Shown: positions 8,019 through 19,057 of the stretch, piece by piece | Position numbering within the stretch: position 1 is the first letter of the stretch | Layout: each line of letters opens with the position of its first letter | NCBI RefSeq assembly: GCF_003337735.1 | Contig: NZ_QPJY01000006.1 | Span: forward strand, 1 to 64,000 | Source of the DNA: Thioalbus denitrificans | GTDB lineage: Bacteria > Pseudomonadota > Gammaproteobacteria > DSM-26407 | DNA: 64,000 bases | Direction of reading: 5' to 3' | Made by a program: the position numbers and the translations under genes | The notes under the pieces: model-generated | Database searches by the model: none | What the model saw: only the letters and a program-made list of their open reading frames with translations | Told to the model about the DNA's origin: nothing

Positions 8019-9230
8019 GTGGACCCAGTGAAGACACCTTACATCGCCATCACCAATCGTGAAGACATCGTCCGCTGGCTGCAGGCGACGCTCGGGCCCA
8101 ATGCCGAAATCGCGGTCGCGGACCCGGCTTCCCCCGAACGCATCCTGCAACTGGCGGACGCCACCGGGGCGAACGTGGTCTTCACCCTGTTCACCCCCGC
8201 CGAGGTCCTCACCAGCGCCCGGCTGGTGGAACGCCTGCTCGAGGCCAAGCCCTACCTGGCGGTGGTCGCCGTGGCCGAGGCCCAGGACGAGCGCCTGATG
8301 CTGGCGGCGATGCGTGCCGGGGCCCGCGACTACCTGACCTTCGGCAGTGAGCCCATCGAGGTCCAGGGGCTGGTGGGCCGGCTCCTGGAGCGGCTCCCGG
8401 CCAAGGGTGCCGGGAGTGCGGGCCGGCTCTTCTCCGTGCTCTGTGGACGACCCGGCGACGGCAGCGCGACCCTGGCGGTGCACCTGGCGCTCGCACTGCG
8501 CGAGCGCACCGACCCGGAACGCCGGATACTGCTGCTCGACCTGGGCGTCCCCGCCGCGGATACCCTGCTGTACCTGGACATGAAGCCGTCCTACACCTTC
8601 ACCGACGCCATCCGCAGCGTGCGCCGCTTCGACGAAACCCTGATCAAGTCCGCCTTCGCCCAGCACGGCAGCGGGCTGTCGGTCCTGCCCATGGCCGAGG
8701 ACTTCCTCGATCAGTCGGTAAGCGTGACCCTCAACGACGCCCTGGTCCTCATCGGCATCCTCAAGAACCATTTCGACGTCATCGTGGCCAACCTCGGCGG
8801 CATGCCCCACTCGGACTTTCTCTCCCAGATGGTGGATCGTTCCGAGCGGGCGGTATTGCTGGCCGAACAGTCCGTGGCGAGCATCAACGCCAACCGCCGG
8901 CTGATCGACTACCTGGTCGACCGGGGCGGCGAGCCGGGCAATCTCGACCTGGTCGTGGACCGGCACCTGGTGAAGCTGGAGCTCGGGGCCGAAAAGATCT
9001 CCGAGGTGCTGTCCGCGCCGCTGCTGGCCACCCTGCCCTCCCACGGCATGGAGAGGCTCGGGGCGATGAACGCCGGCTACAGCATCTTCGAGTACGCCCC
9101 CAACAGCCCCTATTCCCGTTCGGTGAAGAAGCTGGCCACCGACCTGTTCATCGGCGAGCGCATCAACCTGGCCAACCGCGGCGGCGGATTGCGCGGAAAA
9201 CTCTTCGGCGGCATCGGCAAACGGAGCTGA
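8019..9230 (+). CDS. cpaE: Tad localisation protein CpaE/TadZ
   Basis: A 403-residue protein with an atypical receiver-like N-terminal domain (about 1-125) and a MinD/ParA-like ATPase domain. TadZ/CpaE proteins mark the pole where the Tad pilus assembles. The P-loop region reads CGRPGDGSATLA, so the canonical Walker A lysines are absent, as in many CpaE proteins. The start is a GTG 1 bp after the secretin stop; a second in-frame GTG lies nine bases on. The gap to cpaF is 5 bp, implying co-translation. Confidence 0.92.
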   Translation: MDPVKTPYIAITNREDIVRWLQATLGPNAEIAVADPASPERILQLADATGANVVFTLFTPAEVLTSARLVERLLEAKPYLAVVAVAEAQDERLMLAAMRAGARDYLTFGSEPIEVQGLVGRLLERLPAKGAGSAGRLFSVLCGRPGDGSATLAVHLALALRERTDPERRILLLDLGVPAADTLLYLDMKPSYTFTDAIRSVRRFDETLIKSAFAQHGSGLSVLPMAEDFLDQSVSVTLNDALVLIGILKNHFDVIVANLGGMPHSDFLSQMVDRSERAVLLAEQSVASINANRRLIDYLVDRGGEPGNLDLVVDRHLVKLELGAEKISEVLSAPLLATLPSHGMERLGAMNAGYSIFEYAPNSPYSRSVKKLATDLFIGERINLANRGGGLRGKLFGGIGKRS

Positions 9231-9235
9231 GCACC

Positions 9236-10520
<1,285 letters not shown>

Positions 10521-10531
<11 letters not shown>

Positions 10532-11429
10532 GATGCTCCTGCTGATCATCGCCAGCCTCGCCGCGGCCGCCGGCGCCATCCTGCTGTTCAACTCGAGCCG
10601 GCAGGAGGACTACCGCGCCCGGATGCTGACCCGGCTCCCGCAACCGGCCCGGCACACGGATCTGCCCGAGCCGCGCAGCGGCGCCGAACAGCCCATCGAA
10701 CAGCTGCTCACCCACCTCCTGGGCCGTGCCGGCTACGCGCCGGCGCCGTGGCACGGCTGGGCGCTGCTGATCGGAATCGCGCTCTCCGCCATCCTCGGCC
10801 TGGAGCTGTTCGGCTTCGCGGGTACGGTCCTGCTCCCCCTCGGCATCGTCGCCCTGCTCTATCTCGCCCTGCTCACGGTGGGTGCCCGCAGGCGCCGGCG
10901 AATCACCGCGCAGCTGCCGATGTTTCTCGATCATGTCATCCGTTCCGTGCGGGCCGGCAACAGTATCGAGCAGGGTCTCGTCGCCGCGGTGGAGGAGAGT
11001 GACGGCCCCATCCGGGAAGTGTTCGAACGGGTGGTCCGGCAGGTGCAGCTGGGCGTGCACCTGGACGAGGCGGTCGACCAGGCGGCCATGACCTACCGGC
11101 TGCAGGAACTGGATCTCCTCCAGGCCGCCATCAGCGTGAATCTGCGCTATGGCGGCGCCATCCGCGAGATTCTCGAGTCCGTGATCACGGCCCTGCGCCA
11201 GCGGGAAACCGCGCAGAGGGAATTCCGTGCCATGACCGGCGAGACGAGGCTCAGCGCCTGGGTCCTGGCCGTGCTCCCCATATCGCTCGCCGTGTATATC
11301 GTGAGCATGAACCCCCAGTACTTCATGCTGATGTGGAATGAGGAGAACGGCCGCATCGTGATGCTGGCCGCCGGGGCCCTGCAGGGGCTCGGCGTCTTCA
11401 TCATCTGGCGGATGCTGCGCTCCATCTGA
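10521..11429 (+). CDS. tadB: Tad inner membrane platform protein TadB
   Basis: A protein of about 302 residues in the GspF/T2SF family with an N-terminal membrane segment, paired helices at about 75-115, the cytoplasmic T2SF domain (FLDHVIRSVRAGNSIEQGL) and two C-terminal segments. TadB pairs with TadC to form the platform contacted by the ATPase. The ATG at 10521 is chosen; a GTG at 10512 would add three residues. Both overlap the cpaF 3' end. Confidence 0.94.
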
Positions 11430-11480
11430 GCCCGGGAACGGGCCATCGCGCCCCAGAAGCCATAGCCATCGAGTCCAGTC

Positions 11481-12413
11481 ATGTCCAACCTACCCCTGAT
11501 TATCGGCATCAGCGTTACGCTCCTGGTGCTTGGCCTGACCTTCCTGATCGGCAACTGGGTTGCAAACCGCCGTCTCGCCCGCATCCATCGCCGCATCAAC
11601 GGCGCACTGGCCGCGGCTGACGGACCGTCCCTCGGGGCGGACGGCGGCCATCGATGGCTCACGGGCCAGGGCCTGATACAGCTCGAACGGCTCGCTCCCT
11701 CCTTCATGCGCGACGAGGAGGTTCCCGTGCTGCTCGCCCGCGCCGGCTGGCGGGGCTCCCAGGCCCGGGCGCTGTTCTTCGCCGTACAGCTGCTGATGCC
11801 CGTCGCGGGCATCCTGCTGACCCTGCTCCTCGTGCCCCATGAGTGGCTGGTCACCCTGGACAGGCGGATTGCCCTGTGGCTGCTTATGGCGTCCATCGCC
11901 GGCTACCTGCTGCCCAAGTTCCTGCTGCGCACACGCGCCCATGCCCGGCAGCGCCAGCTGGAAGCGGAGGTGCCCACCCTCGTCCACCTCCTGCGCACCC
12001 TGTTCGAAACCGGGCTGGGCCTCGAGCAGTCCCTGGTGGAGATCTGCGAGACGAATCCCCGGGTGCTGCCGGTGCTGGCCCGGGAAATCTACGGTGTCCT
12101 GCGCAATATCGGTGCCGGCATGGACCTGAACCAGGCTCTGAAGGAGATGGCCGACGACCTGCAGGTGGAGGATCTCTCCGACCTGGTGAAGATGCTGCGC
12201 CAGGTCAACCGCTACGGCGGCAGCATCCGCCAGCCGCTGCTCAACTACGCCGAACTGCTCGAGGATCGCCGCCGCACCGCGCTCCAGGAGCGCATCAGCA
12301 AGCTCTCGGCCAAGATGACCATCGTCATGGTGCTGTGCATGTTCCCGGCCCTGCTCATCTTCATCGCCGGCCCCGCCGCCTTCGGCATCCTGCGCGCCCT
12401 CGGGGGGCAATGA
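11481..12413 (+). CDS. tadC: Tad inner membrane platform protein TadC
   Basis: A 310-residue paralogue of TadB (T2SF family) with membrane segments near residues 5-25, 90-115, 125-150 and the C-terminus. The central T2SF domain contains LVHLLRTLFETGLGLEQSL and VNRYGGSI. It completes the inner membrane platform of the Tad pilus. It starts 51 bp after tadB and overlaps the possible tadD start (ATGA). Confidence 0.94.
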   Translation: MSNLPLIIGISVTLLVLGLTFLIGNWVANRRLARIHRRINGALAAADGPSLGADGGHRWLTGQGLIQLERLAPSFMRDEEVPVLLARAGWRGSQARALFFAVQLLMPVAGILLTLLLVPHEWLVTLDRRIALWLLMASIAGYLLPKFLLRTRAHARQRQLEAEVPTLVHLLRTLFETGLGLEQSLVEICETNPRVLPVLAREIYGVLRNIGAGMDLNQALKEMADDLQVEDLSDLVKMLRQVNRYGGSIRQPLLNYAELLEDRRRTALQERISKLSAKMTIVMVLCMFPALLIFIAGPAAFGILRALGGQ

Positions 12414-12415
12414 CC

Positions 12416-13399
12416 ATGAAACGCCGACTGCTCAGCGCCGCCCTGGTGCTGCTCCTGCTCTCCAGCCCCGGTTGCGCCCTGCGCAACGGCGCGACGGCCG
12501 GGAACGAGGCCAAGCCGGTGGCCAGCGGCAAGGCCCAGGCCACCGAGGAGGACAAGGAGCTGCACATCCGGCTGGTCCAGGAGATGCTCGACAAGAAGCT
12601 CTACCATGCCGCGCTCGCCCACCTCCAGGCGATGGAGAACCAGGGCAAGCTGACGCTCGATGCCCGCTACCTGCGCGCCGAGGCGTTGCGCCGCATCGGG
12701 CGCCTTACCGAATCCCGGGCCCTGTACCGGGGCCTGCTCGATTCCAGCATGGCGGGACTCGCCCATCACGGCCTGGGACTGATAGCGGCCGAAAACAACG
12801 ACGATCTCGAGGCGGCGGTCCTGCATTTCAGGACGGCCACGGAACTGCGGCCGGTGGATTCGCGCATCCGCAACGATCTCGGCTACGCCCTGCTGCTGCG
12901 GGGAGCCTTCGACGAGGCCGAATTCCAGCTCAACACCGCCATGGAGCTGGGTGGCGACGACAAGCGGACCCAGCGCAATCTGCTGCTCCTGCTGATGGCC
13001 CGTGGTGACATGGCCGCGGCGGAGCGCTTCGCCGCCCAGGCCGCAATCGACCCGGCGGAGACCGCAAGGCTGCGCGGGCGCGCCCAGCAGCTGCTTGCCC
13101 ACCTGCAACGGCAATCGGAATCCACTCCGCCTGCTCCCCCGCAGGCAGCGACTTCAATCAGGGCCCCGGAAGGGACACAGCCGCCACCGGCGGGTACGGA
13201 GCCCGCCGGCCAGCTGGTGGCGCCGGCCGGGGAAGCCGGCATTGCGCCCGGCACCGCCGCCTACGCCACCGATCCCGGCAATGCGGCCGCCGGACCGGAG
13301 AACGACACTGCTTCGTCCGGAGACAGCGGTCCCGCCGTCGCGGAACCGGCATCACCGCCGGCAGCAGCTTCACCCGCTTCCAACTCTCAAGGAGGTTGA
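12416..13399 (+). CDS. tadD: TadD-like TPR lipoprotein
   Basis: A protein of about 327 residues. The signal sequence ends in a lipobox-like LSSPGC, so it is probably a lipoprotein; TPR repeats cover about residues 40-220 (for example AEALRRIGRLTESRALYRG and LGYALLLRGAFDEAEFQL). The last 100 residues are Pro/Ala/Gly-rich and disordered. TadD lipoproteins are pilotins or assembly factors for the Tad secretin. The ATG at 12416 is used; 12410 is an alternative overlapping the tadC stop. Confidence 0.9.
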   Translation: MKRRLLSAALVLLLLSSPGCALRNGATAGNEAKPVASGKAQATEEDKELHIRLVQEMLDKKLYHAALAHLQAMENQGKLTLDARYLRAEALRRIGRLTESRALYRGLLDSSMAGLAHHGLGLIAAENNDDLEAAVLHFRTATELRPVDSRIRNDLGYALLLRGAFDEAEFQLNTAMELGGDDKRTQRNLLLLLMARGDMAAAERFAAQAAIDPAETARLRGRAQQLLAHLQRQSESTPPAPPQAATSIRAPEGTQPPPAGTEPAGQLVAPAGEAGIAPGTAAYATDPGNAAAGPENDTASSGDSGPAVAEPASPPAAASPASNSQGG

Positions 13400-13402
13400 C
13401 CC

Positions 13403-13720
13403 GTGCACATCCGTCTCCCACTGGCAGTCGCCATGCTGCTCACGCTTCCATCCGTTTCCGCCCTGGGCGGTGAATGCGAGCCCGCGCCGGTAAGCGCCTT
13501 TACCGCCGATCCCGGTCCCCTCGATCCTGCCCGGGTCGGCGAGAGCACCCGGGCCTGGCTGAACTTCCAGTGCAGCGGCCAGGCCGCCGGCACCGCCCAC
13601 CCGCAACCGGGCGCCGCGGCCACGCGCACCTATGCCCGCTACCTGAACAGCTTCGGGCATCCGATTCCCGAGTTCTACCAGCGGGAGGGATTCATCAAGG
13701 GCGGCGGCACCAGGCGCTGA
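13403..13720 (+). CDS. small secreted DUF3613-like protein of the Tad locus
   Basis: A 105-residue protein with a signal peptide (cleavage near Ala20-Leu21). It carries two conserved-looking blocks, GESTRAWLNFQCSG and YLNSFGHPIPEFYQREGF, which I associate from memory with the DUF3613 family found beside tadD in beta- and gammaproteobacterial Tad loci. Function unknown; it is predicted to be periplasmic. The GTG start has an excellent AAGGAGGT ribosome site 3 bp after the tadD stop, so it is translated with the locus. Confidence 0.75.
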   Translation: MHIRLPLAVAMLLTLPSVSALGGECEPAPVSAFTADPGPLDPARVGESTRAWLNFQCSGQAAGTAHPQPGAAATRTYARYLNSFGHPIPEFYQREGFIKGGGTRR

Positions 13721-13765
13721 GGCGGACCACGCCTCGTCCGGTCCCGGGAGCACGAGGGGTAAAGG

Positions 13766-15526
13766 GTGCACAAGGGTATGAGAGTCAATTCCAAGGCAAC
13801 CGGCGGACCTCCCGGCCGGCAGGTCGGCGCCGTCAGCATCATGGTGGCCGGCGCCCTGCTCGCTGTCGTCCTCTCCGTGGCCCTGGCCGTGGACGTGGGG
13901 CGAATTGCCTGGGAAAAGCGGCACCTGCAGCTGGTCGCCGATCTCTCGGCCCTGGAGGCCAGCCTCGCCGTGGGCAACTGCGCCACCCCGGCGGGATCCG
14001 CCCTCGGGATCGCCACCACCGCCGCCACCACCGCCGCCGCCCGCAACGACTATGACGGACAGCCCCTGCGTGTGCGGGTGGGGCGGGTGGACACCGATGC
14101 CGACGGGATCCGGCAGTTCTCCCCCGGGCCCGGCGTGGTGGAGGCGGTGGAGGTCGTCGCCGCCCGCGATGTGCCGCGCAGCCTTTTCCTGCCGGGGAAG
14201 ATCGCCGGCAACCATCGGCTCACCGCCACCGCGGTGGCCGGAACCCGCACCATCGGCACCCTGGAAGTGGGCTCCTTCCTGGCCCGCCTCGACACCACCA
14301 CCTCGCCGCTGCTGAATGCCATTCTGGGCGGTCTGCTGGGGACCTCCATCAACCTGGACGCCGTCTCCTACCGGGGTATCGCCGACGCCCACGTCACCCT
14401 GCTCGATCTGATCGACGCCGACGCCACGGTGGGGACCGTGGATGAGCTGCTCAACCTCAATCTGGGCATCCGCGACTTCGTCCTGCTGGCCGCCAACGCC
14501 CTGTCGCGCTACCCCGACCAGCGGACCGTCGCCGTGACGCTGCTGAACGTGGCCGACGCCCTGACCGTGGATGCGGACCTGGATCTGCGCCTCGGCGATG
14601 TCCTGCAGGTGGCGCTGCCCTCCACCGATGCCGCGCTGAACGCACAGGTGAATGTCTTCGACCTGCTCATGGTCGGCGCCCAGGTGGCCAACGCCGGTCA
14701 CGCGGTCGCGGTGAACACCAGCACGCCCGGGCTCAACGCCCTGGGCATCGCCGACCTGGGGCTGGATCTCTACATCATCGAGCCGCCGCAGATCGCCATC
14801 GGTCCCGCCGGACGGGATGAGAACGGCGAGTGGATCACCCGGGCCCGCTCCGCGCAGATCAACCTGCAGCTGCACCTCGGCCTGCTGGCCCTGCTGTTCC
14901 CGCCCGACGGTTTGCTCAGCCTCGACCTCTACGTGGGCGCGGCGGAGACCCGGGCCGGCTTCGAGCGCTTCGAATGCCGCGACGACACCACGCCCGCCGC
15001 GGTGGTGGGCGCCGTGCCACAGCTTGCCCGCATCGGCATCGGCGTTTTCGACGACATCGAGGATCTCAATCCGACCATCACGCCGAGCCCGGCCATCAAC
15101 CTCAACCTGCTCGGCCTGCCGCTGCTCACCATCACGGCCCTGGCCGAGCTGCCCCTGGGCAGTTCCTCCGCCAACCCGGAACAGCTGCTGTTCGAGGAGA
15201 TCCCCTCGACCCAGACCGTGTCGCCCTCCCTGGGCACCTCCGTGACCACCCTGCTCCAGGCGCTGGTCGACAACCTGGTGGTGGACTTCGATCGCAGCAC
15301 GCTGCTCGGCGCGCTGCTCGGCGCCATTCTGCAGCCGGTGCTCAACCTGCTCGGGCTCGGCAGCTCGCAGGGGCTCCTCGACCTGGTTGTCAATCTGCTC
15401 TCTCCGGTGATCATGGCGCTCGACCCGCTGCTCGACTTCCTGCTCAATCTGCTCGGCCTGCAGCTCGGGGGGGCGGATATCACCGTATCCGATATCAATG
15501 TCGGCCGCCCCGGCCTGCTGCGTTAA
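13766..15526 (+). CDS. tadG: TadG-like pilus assembly protein
   Basis: A 586-residue protein with a TadE/TadG-type N-terminus: a basic leader, RQVGAVSIMVAGALLAVVLS as a membrane helix, then the DVGRIAWEKRHLQLVADLSALEAS stretch that typifies TadG (given here as parts of residues 44-70). The large periplasmic part is acidic and Leu-rich, and the last 90 residues contain repeated LLG/NLLGL motifs with an amphipathic or hydrophobic look. It is probably a minor, surface-anchored component of the Tad machine. A GTG at 13766 is used; an ATG at 13778 is possible. Confidence 0.82.
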   Translation: MHKGMRVNSKATGGPPGRQVGAVSIMVAGALLAVVLSVALAVDVGRIAWEKRHLQLVADLSALEASLAVGNCATPAGSALGIATTAATTAAARNDYDGQPLRVRVGRVDTDADGIRQFSPGPGVVEAVEVVAARDVPRSLFLPGKIAGNHRLTATAVAGTRTIGTLEVGSFLARLDTTTSPLLNAILGGLLGTSINLDAVSYRGIADAHVTLLDLIDADATVGTVDELLNLNLGIRDFVLLAANALSRYPDQRTVAVTLLNVADALTVDADLDLRLGDVLQVALPSTDAALNAQVNVFDLLMVGAQVANAGHAVAVNTSTPGLNALGIADLGLDLYIIEPPQIAIGPAGRDENGEWITRARSAQINLQLHLGLLALLFPPDGLLSLDLYVGAAETRAGFERFECRDDTTPAAVVGAVPQLARIGIGVFDDIEDLNPTITPSPAINLNLLGLPLLTITALAELPLGSSSANPEQLLFEEIPSTQTVSPSLGTSVTTLLQALVDNLVVDFDRSTLLGALLGAILQPVLNLLGLGSSQGLLDLVVNLLSPVIMALDPLLDFLLNLLGLQLGGADITVSDINVGRPGLLR

Positions 15527-15625
15527 GTACGGCCACGCCATGGAAAGATTCCGGCGGCAGACAACAGGGCCCGGAGATCCCACCGTGCATGAGGGCCGGC
15601 CCCTCCGCCTGGAGGCGGTCCATCC

Positions 15626-18600
15626 ATGACGCGCCCCTGGAAGCTGCACACTCTCATCGGCTTCCTGATGATCCTCCTGCTGGGGGGAGTGGCCGTGGCG
15701 CTCGGACTCAGGCACCTGGAACAGCAGCACTGGGCGGTCCAGCCCACGCAAGCCGCCGACGGACTGCTTGCCGCCCTGGACACCGTCGCCGACCCTGCCC
15801 GGCGCGAGGAGATGCTGCGCGCCTGGCTCGCGGCGAATCCGGAGATTGGCTCCGCGCTCCTTCAGGAACGCGGCGGTGCGACCATTTCCATAAACGCCGG
15901 GAATCGCCCGCGGGGATCCGCGCCGGATTGGTTCCGCGGCGCCCTGGCGCTGGACTTGCCCGCGCTGGAGATCGGCGCCACCGGCGACGGTGGACCAGTG
16001 CTACGGCTGAACCCCGATACCGGCATGATTCATGAACGTATCTGGGTGCAGTGGCTGTCCGTCAGCGGGCTCCTTGCCGCATCCCTGCTCATGGCACTGC
16101 CCCTTCTGTTCCTGCTCCTGCGCCAATCCGCCGGCCAGCGGGTCACCCTTCAGCGCACGCTCTCCCGGCTCGACGGCGGCGGCGAAGCGGCGGCGAGGGA
16201 TTCCGCAACCCCTGCGCACCTGCAGGAGCGGCTGCAACGGCTGGAGACGGAACGCGACGAGCTCAAACGCACACTGCAGCGGGTGCAGGACGCCGTCTTC
16301 GCCGTGGATTCCGGCGGAAGCATCACCCTGTGGACACCGGCCGCGGAACTGCTGTTCGGCTACCCGGCCGGCGAGATTCTCGGCCAGCCCGTCGCGCGCC
16401 TGGTGCCCGCCTGGAAGCAGGAGGAGATAGGCGTGCAGCTGGAACAGGTCCGTGCCGGCGCCAGCCTGCACAACCTCTCCACCCAGCACCTGCATCGCAA
16501 CGGCTATGTCCTGGAAGTACTGTGCAGCATCACGCCCCTGCCGCGGGACGGTGGAGGATTCCTGTTCAGTGTCAGGGACGTCGGCGAACTGCGCGAACTG
16601 GAACGACCCATACGCCTGCGCTCCACCGCCATGCAGGCGTCGGGCTGTTGCCAGCTGATCCTGGAGGCCGGCGGTGAACACCGCATCGTGGAAGCCAACA
16701 CGAGCGCGATCCGGCTGCTGGGGAGTGACCGGGAGCGACTGGAGCTGACGCCGTTCCCGGATCTCTTCGAACGGTCCCTGAACGGGGAGCTTCTCGACCG
16801 GCTCTCCACCTGCCTCGAAACCGGGAGCCGCTGTGAACTGGCGCTGCTGCACCGCTCCGAGGCGGACACACCGCCCCGGCGGCTGCAGGTGGGCATCCAG
16901 CCACTACCCGGCCGCTCCCCGGCCAGCGGCCATCTGCTGGCCGAGCTCCACGATGACAGTGTGCTGATGAATGTCGAGGAGCGGCTGCGGTCACGGGAGG
17001 CGCAGCTCGGCAACCTCATAGGTCAGGCGCCGATTGGGCTCGCCATCACCGATCCCTCGGGCCGGGTGGAGTCGGTGAACCCCGCATTCTGTACCCTGCT
17101 CGGCCGGACCTGCGAGGAGATCGCCGGTCATGACCTGCAGGCGCTGATCGAAGAGGATACCCAGGCTCTGCTGCACGAGGCGGTGGAAAGCCGCGGCAAG
17201 AACCGCGAACTGCACCTGCGCGATTCCGCCCAGCGCCGGCTCACCGTGCTGGCCAGCCTGGCGCCCATGGAACAGGTGACGCCGGCGCCCGGATTCGTTC
17301 TCTACGTCATGGACATCACCGCGCGCAAGCGCGCCGAACAGAGCCTCTACAAGGAGATCGAGCGGGCCACGGTCACCCTGGAGGCGATTGCGGATGCGGT
17401 CATAACCACCAGCGACACCGGGGTCGTGGAGTACCTGAACCCGGTGGCGGAACAGCTCACCGGCTGGAACAGCCGCGAGGCGCAGGGCCTGGAACTGAGC
17501 GAGATCCTTCACCTGGTCAACGAGACGACCCGGGAGCCGGAGCAGGATCCGGTCCAGCGCTGCCTGCGCCTGGGACGGCGGATCGAGATCTCCGAGCATG
17601 CGCAGCTGCTGCGCAGCGACGGGCGCGAAATCGCCGTCCAGATCTCCGCCTCCCCCATCTACGACCGGGTCGGACGCATTGCCGGCAGTGTCCTGATCCT
17701 GCACGAGGTGACCGCCATGCGCCAGCAGGTCCGGCGCATGAGCTACGAGGCACGACATGATCCCCTGACCGGACTCTACAACCGCCGCGAATTCCAGGAA
17801 CGGCTCGGAGATGCGGTGGAAAGGGCACGGGAGGAGAAGAAGCCTTCCGTGCTCTGCTACCTGGATCTCGACAATTTCAAGACCGTCAACGACAGCGGCG
17901 GCCACGTCGCCGGGGACGAGCTGCTCAAACAGGTGGCGGCGCTCCTGCGCGGACAGATCCGTGACTCCGATGTGCTCGCGCGGCTCGGGGGCGACGAATT
18001 CGCGGTGCTGCTCCAGGGCTGCAGCCTGGAACGGGGCACCCAGGTGGCGGAGGGGCTCTGCTCCGCCATCAGGGAATTCCGCTTCGCCTGGAAGGACAAC
18101 CGGTTCGATATCGGCGTGAGCGTCGGCCTGGTGCCGCTGAACGACACCTGCGCCAGCGCGGAAGCGGCATTGAAATCGGCCGATGCGGCCTGCTACGAGG
18201 CCAAGGAGGCCGGGCGCAACACCGTGCGCGTCCATCGCCCCGACCCGGATGAACAGCACACCGAGGTTCGCAGTCTGCGGCGGGTCCTGCAGGCCGTGGA
18301 GCGGGACCGCCTGGTCCTGTTCCGGCAGTCCATCCACAGCCTGGTGCCCGGCGACTCGCGCACGATGGGCGAGATCCTGGTCCGGCTCGCCGACGATCAG
18401 GGCCGGCTGCTCAATCCACGCAGCTTCCTGCCCGCCGCGGTGCGCTACGAGCGCATGGTCGAGGTGGATCGCTGGGTCGTCGGCACGCTGTTCGCCCAGC
18501 TCGGGGAGCAGCGCCAGGAGGACACCGGAAACGCCCTGCTGTTCGTCAACCTCTCGGTGCAGAGCATTGCCGACGAACGCTTTCTCGGTTTCGTGGTGGA

Positions 18601-19057
18601 GCAGGCCGAACGCAACGGACTGCACCCCGAGCAAATCTGCCTGGAGCTCGACGAGAATGAACTGCTGTCCGGGTATACCCGGATTGTCCGTTTCATGCAG
18701 TCGCTGCGGGAAAAGGGCTTCCAGTTCGCGCTGGACGATTTCGGCAGCAGCCTGACGCCGTTCTCCTACCTGAAGGGACTGCCCGTCAGCTACCTGAAAT
18801 TCAGCCGCCAGGTGATTACCGACCTTGCGGCAAGCCCGGTGGACCAGTCCATTCTCCGCGCCATGACCGGCGTGGCCCGGCAGATGGGCATCCGGACCGT
18901 TGCCAAGCAACTGGAGGACGAATCGCTGGTGCCGCTGCTGACCGAACTCGGCGTGGATTACATCCAGGGCTATGCCGTTGCGGCTCCGGTCCCCCTGCGG
19001 GGCACCGGGACCACCGTCCCGGTTCCCAACGGGCTGGAATCCGGATCAGAATCCTGA
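15626..19057 (+). CDS. membrane PAS-GGDEF-EAL c-di-GMP signalling protein
   Basis: A 1143-residue protein: membrane helix at about 8-30, periplasmic sensor region, second helix at about 140-165, a coiled-coil linker, four PAS-like segments (about 215-335, 340-445, 455-570, 575-690), GGDEF domain (about 705-865) and EAL domain (about 885-1130). The GGDEF motif is intact at 788-792 and the inhibitory RxxD site is intact (RDSD, 779-782), so it should make c-di-GMP. The EAL domain keeps Glu916, Asp1037-Asp1038 and Lys1058, but the usual AExVE motif reads AKQLE (1093-1097), with Lys1094 replacing the Glu proposed as catalytic base. This suggests loss of phosphodiesterase activity. It lies 99 bp after tadG on the same strand, so it may tune pilus-based attachment. 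Confidence 0.93.
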   Translation: MTRPWKLHTLIGFLMILLLGGVAVALGLRHLEQQHWAVQPTQAADGLLAALDTVADPARREEMLRAWLAANPEIGSALLQERGGATISINAGNRPRGSAPDWFRGALALDLPALEIGATGDGGPVLRLNPDTGMIHERIWVQWLSVSGLLAASLLMALPLLFLLLRQSAGQRVTLQRTLSRLDGGGEAAARDSATPAHLQERLQRLETERDELKRTLQRVQDAVFAVDSGGSITLWTPAAELLFGYPAGEILGQPVARLVPAWKQEEIGVQLEQVRAGASLHNLSTQHLHRNGYVLEVLCSITPLPRDGGGFLFSVRDVGELRELERPIRLRSTAMQASGCCQLILEAGGEHRIVEANTSAIRLLGSDRERLELTPFPDLFERSLNGELLDRLSTCLETGSRCELALLHRSEADTPPRRLQVGIQPLPGRSPASGHLLAELHDDSVLMNVEERLRSREAQLGNLIGQAPIGLAITDPSGRVESVNPAFCTLLGRTCEEIAGHDLQALIEEDTQALLHEAVESRGKNRELHLRDSAQRRLTVLASLAPMEQVTPAPGFVLYVMDITARKRAEQSLYKEIERATVTLEAIADAVITTSDTGVVEYLNPVAEQLTGWNSREAQGLELSEILHLVNETTREPEQDPVQRCLRLGRRIEISEHAQLLRSDGREIAVQISASPIYDRVGRIAGSVLILHEVTAMRQQVRRMSYEARHDPLTGLYNRREFQERLGDAVERAREEKKPSVLCYLDLDNFKTVNDSGGHVAGDELLKQVAALLRGQIRDSDVLARLGGDEFAVLLQGCSLERGTQVAEGLCSAIREFRFAWKDNRFDIGVSVGLVPLNDTCASAEAALKSADAACYEAKEAGRNTVRVHRPDPDEQHTEVRSLRRVLQAVERDRLVLFRQSIHSLVPGDSRTMGEILVRLADDQGRLLNPRSFLPAAVRYERMVEVDRWVVGTLFAQLGEQRQEDTGNALLFVNLSVQSIADERFLGFVVEQAERNGLHPEQICLELDENELLSGYTRIVRFMQSLREKGFQFALDDFGSSLTPFSYLKGLPVSYLKFSRQVITDLAASPVDQSILRAMTGVARQMGIRTVAKQLEDESLVPLLTELGVDYIQGYAVAAPVPLRGTGTTVPVPNGLESGSES

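Noticed and set aside
13370-15751. 793-codon minus-strand frame over tadG
   Set aside because: Antisense, Gln/His/Gly-rich, no domain. The plus-strand TadG-like reading has a proper signal helix and ribosome site.
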